Positions 1-9,100 of a stretch of DNA of 43,550 nucleotides are shown here, in pieces; position 1 is the first letter of the stretch; the number at the start of each line of letters is the position of its first letter. This DNA is from Pigoraptor vietnamica (taxonomy: Eukaryota > Opisthokonta > Filasterea). The stretch is from the NCBI GenBank assembly GCA_943704525.1, contig CALSCQ010002110.1:1-43550 (forward strand). Direction: 5' to 3'. Position numbers and translations under genes: made by a program. The notes below the pieces were generated by a model that was not told where the DNA came from, made no database searches, and saw only the letters and a list, made by a program, of their open reading frames with translations.

Positions 1-165
1 GGGGGCGAGGGGGCGGGGGTGAGGAACAAAGGTCGCGCGGTGTCCGTAAATGGCACAAGTCGGTCGAATTGATCAGAGAAGTGGACATCGGGAGAGGGCG
101 CATGTATTCACACGCCGCGAGCGTCGCCATTATGGACTCAGCGATGAAGTTTTGGAATGTGCGCC

Positions 166-2198
166 TCACACAAACGAAGACTCGACGAGAAGCCCAATGA
201 ACTGCGATCACAGAGAGATTGAGTGCCTGCGCACATTGCATGAACATCTTCACATGCACACGCACACACAAACATGCATGCACACACAAGCTCACATCAC
301 CGCCACGCACGCACGCAGCACACGTATACACACACAAACGCAGCCAAACACACGGAAGTGGCCAGTGCAACAAAGGCATGCACAACAGCATACAACATCA
401 ACATGAAGCCTAACATGCACGCGATTAGAAAGACCCTACGCGCACGATGGCGCACCTGCTCGTACGGCAGCTGGATGGTTCCCGTGCGCTGCGTGTCCTT
501 GTTGCGGAACACGTCCGTCATCCGCTGCAATTGCACGCACGTCTGGATAAACTCATCGAAGAGCATCGAGGGGCGCCCTGCAAAAAAGAGGACGGAGGCA
601 AGCGTGAGGAGGGTGTGATGCATAGTGCTTGCTGTCAGTACGCACGCTCATACGAGCGGCAATGTGACGCAGTCAATGGCACCGCAACATCACGCTAGGA
701 AGCAAAGACGGACGCTTCAAGTGTGCAACAGCCACACAAAACACAAATGCAATGAAGGGAAGGTCACTGTATGCGACCATCGCACCGTTGCTGAATCGCT
801 TGACGAGCATCTCAACGGTCGGCGGGGAGAGGCGATAGCCGAAGCTCTGCAATGCCGTGCTGAACTCCTTCACGTCGATGTTGCCGGAACGGTCTGCACG
901 GACAAGCACCACGCACACGGACACCGGTGCGCGCATGCTGTGAGAAGGAGGCCGACACCACGCACAACAACGACCACGGGGATGCAGCATCGTGATAGCT
1001 TCCTACGCACGCTTGCGTATGCGTTGTGTGCATCGAGAAACGACAGACAGCCATAGCAAGACACCCACCGGCATCAAAGCGCTCAAAGCACGTGCGCCAC
1101 TGCTGAATATAGCCCATAAGGCCGCAGAATTCTGCGACGAGCGACCATAGAACATCAGAGGACGTCGCAAGAGACAAGTGAGAGTGGCGATGGGAGAACA
1201 GTGTGATCGGCACATAGCGTAAGACACGCACGCTGAGCATACGGACGCGACCTAGACGCGCGCACGCACCCTGGAAGTTGATCGTGTTCGAGCGGTCGAC
1301 GTCGAACAGGCGGATCATAAGGGCGCACGTCTCCGGGGAGAACTTGGCCTGGTTGCCGGCCGCAAGCGCCTGCGCACTCCGCGTGTTACGCCTCGCGCCA
1401 TTACGCACCCACGCGTGTTACGCAAAAGCCCCATGCAGACATGACCCTTCACACGAAACATCTTCACCTGCTGCAGCTCGGTTGCGTTGATTTGGCCAGA
1501 GCGGTCCTGGTCGACGGCCTGCAGACGCCACCATTGCATTGAGTGCCGGTTGGCTCAGCATGGCGCGACGTGCGTGATTTCGCGAGCATGGATTCGAACA
1601 ACTAAGAAAGAAGAAAGAACGAAACGAAAGAAAGGAAAGAAGGAAGAAGACGACAAGGGGCCAACAATCACGCAGTCGCAGGCGGGGCGCACCTGAAACC
1701 ACGTCCACATCATCGGATCTGCGCCAGGCGGAGGTCCCTGCGGCTGGCCATAGGGAGCGCCGGGGCCGGGGGGACGGGCGCCGGGCTGTGCATCGTGCGA
1801 GTGCAATGTGAGCGCGAGATATTGGGGCGGCAAGCATGCACAGCAACAGCAACAGGAGAAGTACGCGCACATGCACACGCACCTGCTGGCCGTATGCGCC
1901 GTATCCCTGAGGGGGCTGCTGTCCATAGCCCTGCTGGGCGCCTGCCGACAGAATGGCACATGAGTTGCGCCGATGAAACGCGCGTGCGCGCGCGCGTGTG
2001 TGTGTGTGTGTGTGAATATGTGAGCAGGAATGCACGCACCGTAGGGCTGCTGGCCATATCCCTGAGGCGGCTGCTGGCCATACTGTCCCTGCGGCGGCTG
2101 CTGGCCGTACCCGCTGTATCCCATAAACTGAACACACGACAAAAGCAGTTAGTGGGCACATGTATACGCATATACATGTATGCAGGCACGCACACACA

Positions 2199-2238
<40 letters not shown>

Positions 2239-2661
2239 CACCACATCTACAACTACAAATGGCAACAAAATGGCGTCGGATAAGCTGCACTTCACGGAAA
2301 TCTGACAAACATCGACCGCATCAAACAGTAAACAGCGATCGCACCTGACCCTGCTGCTGCTGCGGGGGCTGCTGTTGGTAGCCGTGGTATCCCTGCTGGG
2401 CACCGTAGGGCTGCTGGCCGTACGGCTGGCCCGGAGGACGCTGCGACAAAACGACGAATGTCCGGTCACACACATACCAATGTGAACACAAGCGCGGTTA
2501 TGCGTGGGCGTGCACAGTGTGCGCACAGGTGTGAGGGGGACATGCGAACAGCATGGAAGGTGTCGCAATGAAGTCACAGCTCAAATATATGCAGAGTCAG
2601 CTGTTTGTGCGAGTGGACGACAGTGCATGATTACACCACGCACCTGCTGGTTATACGCCAT
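166..2661 (-). CDS. Penta-EF-hand calcium-binding protein (peflin/ALG-2-like), 11 exons, 277 aa
   Basis: Predicted exons, 5' to 3' on the minus strand: 2661-2644, 2440-2345, 2127-2040, 1941-1883, 1785-1693, 1518-1468, 1369-1270, 1131-1069, 893-786, 577-456, 201-166. All junctions are GT..AG and frames join exactly (834 nt). Residues 1-115 are a Gln/Gly/Tyr/Pro-rich tail with repeated YGQQPPQG units, like the N-terminus of peflin. The C-terminal part has five EF-hands. Loops 1-3 are canonical: DQDRSGQINATE (121-132), DVDRSNTINFQE (158-169) and DADRSGNIDVKE (188-199). Loop 4 (about 223-234) and loop 5 (NKDTQRTGTIQ) lack normal ligands; in this family the fifth hand mediates dimerisation. The family binds Ca2+ and recruits ESCRT, COPII or membrane-repair partners in the cytosol. 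The last exon encodes only FIGLLVESSFV and was placed by homology to the usual PEF C-terminus. Whether it is the peflin or ALG-2 orthologue is not settled. Confidence 0.9.
238..345. repeat. Degenerate (CA)n tract in intron 10 of the PEF gene
   Basis: Interrupted CACACA/CACGCA runs lie between the penultimate and last exons of the penta-EF-hand gene. A second tract lies at 2190-2236 in intron 2, and a (GT)n run lies at about 1997-2013 in intron 3. All fall within introns. Confidence 0.8.
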
Positions 2662-2729
2662 GTTCCGCCGAGAGTCGCAGTGACAGCGAAGACAGCACAC
2701 ACACACACACAAACTCGCGTTTCTTCGCC

Positions 2730-2737
2730 TATAAAAT
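2730..2737 (+). promoter_or_regulatory. TATA-like element in the divergent promoter
   Basis: TATAAAAT lies in the 368 bp between the PEF gene (start codon at 2661, minus) and the S41 peptidase (start codon at 3030, plus). It reads as a TATA box on the plus strand but is about 300 bp from the peptidase start. The minus-strand reading is also AT-rich, 70 bp upstream of the PEF start. Assignment to either gene is uncertain. Confidence 0.35.
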
Positions 2738-2807
2738 AGCAAGTACCACTGTGGTTCGCACTTGGCCGTACACGGCTAAACTATTTCTCAGAGCATGGGT
2801 GCGAAGT

Positions 2808-2830
2808 GTCACGTGATATGTCACGTGAAC
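2808..2830. promoter_or_regulatory. Tandem TCACGTGA boxes (E-box / CLEAR-like)
   Basis: Two identical palindromes TCACGTGA occur at 2809-2816 and 2821-2828, each preceded by G, with starts exactly 12 bp apart. They lie in the intergenic space between the divergent PEF and S41 peptidase genes. CACGTG is the core site of bHLH-zip factors; GTCACGTGAC is the CLEAR element of lysosomal genes in animals. An inverted CCAAT box (ATTGG, 3013-3017) sits just before the peptidase start. That the boxes act on both genes is inference. Confidence 0.5.
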
Positions 2831-3029
2831 ATTAACAATCTGCCGAGTTGTCGGCTGTTCTAGGTAATTGCCCCCGGCTTGTTACGCAAGCCACACAAAA
2901 CCCGTGACTCGCACACACTGCATATCTTCTCCCCCAGCACACTCGCATCGCCTGTCATTCAACTCCATAAGTCACCCGTCGTTGTCGTTAGTCTCAATTA
3001 CTCTGTCTAGCTATTGGCTGCGCGCGGAA

Positions 3030-5168
3030 ATGGCGCTCCGTGCTGCGTGTGTGGCCGTGTGCCTCATCGCAGTCGCATCGCACACTTTTGCCGCAACCAC
3101 TTACTCGACTTACGACGCATTCGCTGCGCAACTCCGCGCCAAGCCGTACAATGCGTCCCTAAAGCACGACGCCGTCGAGTCCATCCGGAGGACGCTCCCT
3201 CTCTACGCATTCATCGACATCTCGCAGAACTCGCCCGACCCGAACATCCCAATGTCCGTTAACCTCGAGGAGCGATTGGGCGCCGTGGACGCATCGGACG
3301 ACTTCAAGACCGATGCGGACGTCCAGGAGGCCCTCGCGGAGGTGTTCCGTCCCCTTTATGATGCTCACACGCGCTACAACAAGCCGCCCCCGTTCCGTTA
3401 CTCCTTTTTTGCGCTGCCGTTCCGTTTGAACTTATTCGGCGGCAAGGTGCTGCGCGCCACGGCCAAGGGGGATCTCCTCGACCAGTACGCGCAGCTGTAC
3501 CCCGACGAGGCTTCCAACGTGGAAGCGTGGCGCGGTGTTGCTGGCTGGGAGGTGGTGTCGATTGACGGTCGGGACGCGATGGTCGCTGTGACGGAGTTTG
3601 CGAACAACGCGATTGGCTACACGAAGGAGGCCAACTCGCGCTTCAATCTCGCTGTGAACGGCTACGGCGATGGCCTCTCTTACATGTAAGTGCGGTGACT
3701 TGTGTGCCCAATGTCTCGTGTTCGTCGAAAGACTCCGTCACTGCTGGCAGTGCCCTCGTGTTTACGTCGGTCTCGTATCACGCTTGGTGCAGGTTTTACC
3801 GCCCTCAGTCCATGTTCCCTATTCCTGCGGTTGCGAAGACAGCCATCGAGCTCAAGAGCCCCGCGGGAGAGACTGTCTCTCTGCTCGTGCGGTGGATGGG
3901 GCTGTACACGCCGCCCGCCGGGACCCTTCTGTCGTCGCCCGCCGCCCAGCGCCGCACGCAGACGCACGAGCTCGAGATGGTGCGAGAGATCACGCGCGCG
4001 CAGTCCGTTGGCGCCGTCGCCGCCCCGGATGCATCGTTCACCACACTGAAGGATGGCACGGGCGTGTTGCGCGTTACGACGTTTGTGCCTGCGAACTACA
4101 CGACGTTCACGGAGATTATCGAGGATGCGATTGCGTCTCACCGCGCCGCCGGTGGCAAGCGCCTCCTGCTGGACCTGCGCGCCAACGGAGGTGCGTCGTG
4201 TTCTCCATCTCTCTGTCTCTTCCTCTCTCTCTTCCTTTCTGCTTCAGTCGATGGGTGTTCAACCTCTATGACTATCACGAACTGAGGTCCCTCTCTCTCC
4301 GCTTCTATGGACAATCTTTTCTCTTTCTCTGTAATTTTCGATGCCGCTGTAAAAGAGTGTGCGCACTGACTCGGCTTCTTCTCACCTCTCAGGAGGCGAC
4401 ATCTGCCTCGGGTATGCACTTCTGCGCTTCCTCTTCCCGACCGTCCCCGAGCACGCCGTTCCGGGAGCGTACGACATGCGTATGAACCCCCTCTTTGAGA
4501 CGATGGCGCGCTCGGCCGCAGAGCAGATGCGCAACCGTCCGGGCTCGCAGCTCGTCTGCGCGAACGATCCCGAGAAGGTCGGCTACATGACGCCGTGCGC
4601 GTGGCGGGACGCTTACACCGACGAGCTGTACGCGGACGCCTCGTGGGCGGTGCCGGGCCGCAAGTACACGCGCGGCGGCAACTCTGCGCAGTTTAGCCAG
4701 CGCATCCACGAGACATGCTCGTACCGGTTTGCCGACTGGACGCCGCGCCTTCCCTCGGACTCGTACGACGAGGTGTGGCTGCTGTCGGATGGGCTGTGCG
4801 GGTCGACGTGTGCCGTGTTTTCGAGCTTCATCCAGATGCGCGGGCTGGGGCGCACGGTCGCGATCGGCGGGTCCGCCGCCAAGCCCGACATGCAATTCTT
4901 CTCTTTCCCCGGCGGCGAAGTTGAGGACGTGGCGTATATTGCGCACTTGGCCGCGCAGTACGGCGTGACGGGCGACCTCGTGCCGAAGGACTTTGCGGAC
5001 GGCGCCATTTTCCGCTTTGCCATTCGCGAGATTTACCCTTGGGACGGCGACGACAGCGCGCCGCTCGAGTTCCGCTATGTGCCGGCGATGGAGCACATTT
5101 ATTATGAGTCTGCGTTTGATGACACGGACGCTGTGTACGAGCAAGTGTCGCGGCTGTGGTCGCCGTGA
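3030..5168 (+). CDS. Secreted peptidase S41 family protein, 3 exons, 609 aa
   Basis: Exons 3030-3685, 3793-4190, 4393-5168, with donors GTAAGT and GTGCGT. The longer upstream frame (from 2868) was rejected because the ATG at 3030 begins a clear signal peptide (MALRAACVAVCLIAVASHTFA). The frame then shows the S41 core: LLLDLRANGGGD spans the exon 2/3 junction, matching the DLRxNxGG strand of C-terminal-processing proteases. LLSDGLCGSTCAVFSSF (about 4777-4827) carries the GLCGSTC form of the nucleophile Ser motif seen in fungal S41 proteins. KPDMQFFSFPGGEV follows it. The role is likely a secreted or endolysosomal serine endopeptidase; the substrate is unknown. The fungal-type Cys-flanked serine suggests a disulphide beside the active site (inference). 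AATAAA signals follow at 5220-5236. Confidence 0.85.
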
Positions 5169-5219
5169 CGAGCTCACCCCTGGGCAGCCCAATAACAACA
5201 ACTGAAAGAAAGAAAAAAA

Positions 5220-5236
5220 AATAAAAATAAAATAAA
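5220..5236 (+). terminator. Poly(A) signals of the S41 peptidase gene
   Basis: Three overlapping AATAAA hexamers lie 52-68 bp after the stop codon within an A-rich run. This is the clearest polyadenylation signal in the window. Confidence 0.6.
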
Positions 5237-6040
5237 GACTGAAGATCACTCTCCCATTTCTGAAAAATGTGCGGAGTCACCACGCACACCCATTTTCATT
5301 CAATCCGTTCCACCATTGTAGGTTGCAACATATCCGTAAGCACTTTGCCGTAGTCTGTCGCCGACTTAATCATTGCGACGAGACGAACAATAAGGCCCAA
5401 GACACGGTCACTGTGCGACTCGCGTTCGCTGAGCACGCAAAGCCGAAGGGCGTCTTCGTGCGTACGACATGCACGACCAAAAATTCATCCCCGGAAAAAG
5501 ATGCGAAGCCAACACCTGCGCCTGAAACCATTGGAGGCGCATGACCAAAGAACCGGCACCCATTCGTGCGGCGACGAGTCCTCAAGTCCAGCAGCGGCAC
5601 ACCGCCTGCGTCGATGCGCACGCGAATACTGAAGGCAAGGCCAACATGAGTCGAATGGCTCATTCTATCCGCCCACAATCGACGCTGAAACTCGCAGGCG
5701 AATGTGACCGTCGCGTGCGCTTATCCCCCTGAGAGCGCCAGAGACCAACAAAAGACCCGTTGCTTTGCACTTACACATGGGCATTTCGGTAGACCTGCGC
5801 CGCGCGGGCGCGTGCGAGCCTGTGACAGTGCACGGTGTGCCGAAATTAAACGAAGGCGCAACCACCGGCATTCCTTCGCCGCCTGTCAGTGCCCATTGAT
5901 CAAACCGAACGAGACGCCGATAGCCGCGGATGCCGCGATGCGTTCCCCAGTAGGATCGAGTATAACACCAAAGTTTTCGAAAGCGATCCTCACGAAGGTT
6001 TTCAAACGGTGCGCATCGAAGTGTCGTCGGCACGTGACCT
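5237..6040. other. Intergenic stretch with no supported gene
   Basis: About 800 bp between the peptidase and the large F-box/LRR gene. Open frames on both strands overlap each other, match nothing recognisable and lack splice partners. I saw no tRNA-like cloverleaf or long repeat. Confidence 0.6.
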
Positions 6041-6046
6041 CCAAAA

Positions 6047-6086
6047 TTTGGCGCGCAAAGCAAAAAGGAAATTTGGGCGCCAAAAA
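6047..6086. promoter_or_regulatory. Pair of E2F-like sites upstream of the F-box/LRR gene
   Basis: TTTGGCGC (6047-6054) and, 21 bp further, GGCGCCAAAAA (6076-6086, inverse of TTTTTGGCGCC) lie 72-111 bp upstream of the start codon at 6158. TTTSGCGC is the E2F/DP binding consensus. A CACGTG box lies just before, at 6031-6036. Function is inferred from motif match only. Confidence 0.4.
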
Positions 6087-6157
6087 TCTGTCAGAACTCG
6101 GAGGGCTCAGCAACACACCTGTCAGCGCATCGTTAGCCGAGTGCGACTCGACGGACC

Positions 6158-9100
6158 ATGAGCAACCGCCGGCGCACGCGAAGGAGCGGCGGGGTCGTCG
6201 AGGCCACGGCAGCCCCCGCACCCGCGGCGCCCGATCCACGGGCGACGGACGCGCAGCCGCACGCCACGCAATCGCCGACGATGGATCTTCTCTGCCTTCC
6301 CGTGGACGTCATGCTGGTGCACATCGCCACGCGACTCAAGCCCCGCGACGCGCTGTCTCTTAGCCACTCGTGCTCGAGCCTGCGAAAGGCGCTGCGTGGA
6401 TCGATCGTCTATAATCTGAAGGACTCGGCGCGATTTGCGACGGACGCTTCGTTCCGCGAGGCCGTGTGTGCCGTGATACCCAAGAACCGCATCGCCGTCC
6501 GCATTCAGTGTGAGGATGTCGTCCTTATTCCCGACGCGCGCCACAAGAGCTTCATAGGGATGACGGACTTTGAGGAGACGCTCGCGGAGGGCGACGACGA
6601 CGATCCGTACGGAACCAGCGGGGCCTACTACTCCAATTACGGCAAGTCCAAGCCGACACTCGACGTCTCCGGGCTCGCGGGCACGCACAGCGTTGCGCTC
6701 CACGGGTTCACTCTTGTAGGCCTTTCGTCACTCGCGGACGTCGCGCACGTCGACATGGCAATGTCTCTCCCCGCCAAAATCGAGGACTTGAGCCATCTCG
6801 GGCGTGCGCGCAGCCTCGTGCTCGACGGTGTCGACGTTGTTGATGTGACGGCGTTTGCGGGCGTGTCGTCCCTGAGCCTTCGCGCCTGTCTGAACCTCAA
6901 GGATGTCTCGGCGCTCGCGCGCGCACGCTCTCTGAATCTCGACCTCTGTGTGGGGATCAGCGACGTGTCGGCCCTCGGAGGCGTTCGCAAGCTGAGCCTG
7001 CGCGGCTGCTCGGCGGTGAGCGCCGTGTCGATGCTCGGCGGCGTTCGTGAGCTCCACCTCGACGACTGCTACCGTGTCAGCGACGTCAGTGGCCTCGCCG
7101 GCGTGGACACGCTTAGCCTGCGTGGCTGCGCGAACGTGAAGGACGTGAGCTCGCTCGGGAGCGTTCGCAGGCTCTACCTCGACGATTGCGCCGTGAGCGA
7201 CGTGTCCGCCCTCGCGGGTGTCCACACGCTGAGCCTCCGTTGCTGCAAGAACGTTGTCGACGTTTCAATGCTGGGCAGTATCCGGATGCTGTGTCTCGAC
7301 GGGTGCACGAACGTGAAGGACGTCTCGGCGCTCGGCCGCGTGCACACGCTCTCTCTGCGGATGACCAGAGCAAAGGGCTACGAGGCACTCAAGGGCGTGC
7401 ACGCGCTCTCTCTCAACGGGGTGCCGATTAAGAACGTGGCCCCCTTCGCGAATGTGCACACGCTCGACATCTCCGGGACGAAAGTGAAGAACGTGTCCGC
7501 GCTCAAGAGCGTCCACACGCTGAGCATACGTGCCACGCGCGTCTCGGACGTAAGCGCGCTCGGGGGCGTGACAAACCTGCAGCTCGGCGGGACGGGCGTC
7601 GCCCAGTCGCTTGTCAAGGTCGGCGCCGCCAGTCTTTTGACGGTGAAGAGGGTCGACGTGTGGTCGCTCTTGAAACAGCCACAGGGAGAGTATTTCGCGG
7701 CGTTTGCCGATTCGATCGCCGCGGGAGTCGAGGACGAGGCGTTCCTTCTCGAGCGTTTTGCCGCGCTGTCGTACATTGTCGAGTGCCAGGGCTCAAACCT
7801 GACGGCTGTGGACGAGCTGCGCAGGATGCCCGCCCTCGTGGCGACTGCCATCGTGCGACACCAGGAAAGCCTCCCCTTCGTCCACGAGAGCACCCGAGTG
7901 CTCGCGACGCTCCTCAGCGACCTCGCGCATCGCCGGTCGACCGATAGTTTTTCCGTGTTCATGGGCGCACGCAGGCCGCCGTCTGCGCTGAGGGCGCCAT
8001 TCGACTTCACGGGGGTCGCGCAAGCTGTTCACGCCATCCTCGGCGTGTGCGAGAGGGGCGCGCCGTCGAAAGTGTTTCTCAACGCGGCGCGCGTGGTCAA
8101 CTTTCTGCTCATGCTGGCGAATGACAACGAGACCGGCAAGAAGGAGCTCGTCGCCCTTGTGCGGTTGCTGGGTGCGACCCTCGCGCGTCTGCGTGCGGCC
8201 CGGATGGAAGTGCACTTGGGCACCTACAGTGCCATCTGCGACGCCGTGTACCACTGCGCCGAGTCGGACGCCGTTCGCCCGTCACTGATCGACGCCGGCG
8301 CGGTCGACATGGTCGCGACTGCGCTGCGCGAGTGCAAGGAATACATCGACGTGCGCGACGCGGCTTTCCAGACGGCGCTGCTGCTGTCCAAATCGTTTCC
8401 GGAGGGCAATCCCACATTGTGCGATGCCTGCGTGGCGGCCCTGCGCGTTTTCCGTCGCGTCGACGACAAGCGTGTAGCGACTGGCATCGCCGCCGTGTAC
8501 AGCACCATGCCCCGCGACAAGCGCCACCCGATGGTGCCCGGCGGTCCGGACAAGCAAGAGGACCCAGACGAGGTGGAGGACTGGATTTACCTGCTCCGGG
8601 CAGTCGCCGTGGGCGTGAACTTTCTGGAAGACCCCCACTTGGTGCGTCTGTGCTGCGTGCAGGCGGATCTCAAAATGTTCGGTCCCTTGGAGCACCCCGA
8701 CGTCGTCGCCGTGTTCGCGCGAGCCGCCGTCGCCGCGCATCCGTCCTACCCCGCGGTCACGTGCGCGGCGTTTGCGATGATGGAGTCGGTCCTGGACCGC
8801 GGCCGCAACCGCCGGGAGACCCTGAGGGCCCTCAAGTTGCGCGGGTGCCCCTTGTCCGCCGTGTCGTACCTACTGTCTAGACCCAAGGAGGCCCGCGTGC
8901 TCGACAACATTGACCCGTGGACTACCGAGCACGCGGTGGGCAATGCGCTCGCCTTTCTCGCCCATTTTTCAGCGTACGGCGCCGAGGACGTGCGGCGAAT
9001 GTGCAGGGACCACATGTCCAACGAGGCCATCGACGCCGTCTGTCGCGCCATGAACACCTACCGGGACAGCCAGCGCGTGCAGGTGTACGGCCTCTGCCTG

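Noticed and set aside
1580-1610. T-loop-like GATTCGAAC suggesting a tRNA
   Set aside because: The flanking bases do not pair into a T-stem and no acceptor or D-arm fits. It lies inside an intron of the PEF gene.
2868-3029. A 54-residue N-terminal extension of the S41 peptidase
   Set aside because: It would bury the signal peptide that starts at 3030 and overlaps the CCAAT box and promoter region.
5704-6157. Plus- and minus-strand open frames (about 130-220 residues) before the F-box/LRR gene
   Set aside because: They overlap each other and the next gene, match nothing recognisable and contain the E2F-like promoter sites.
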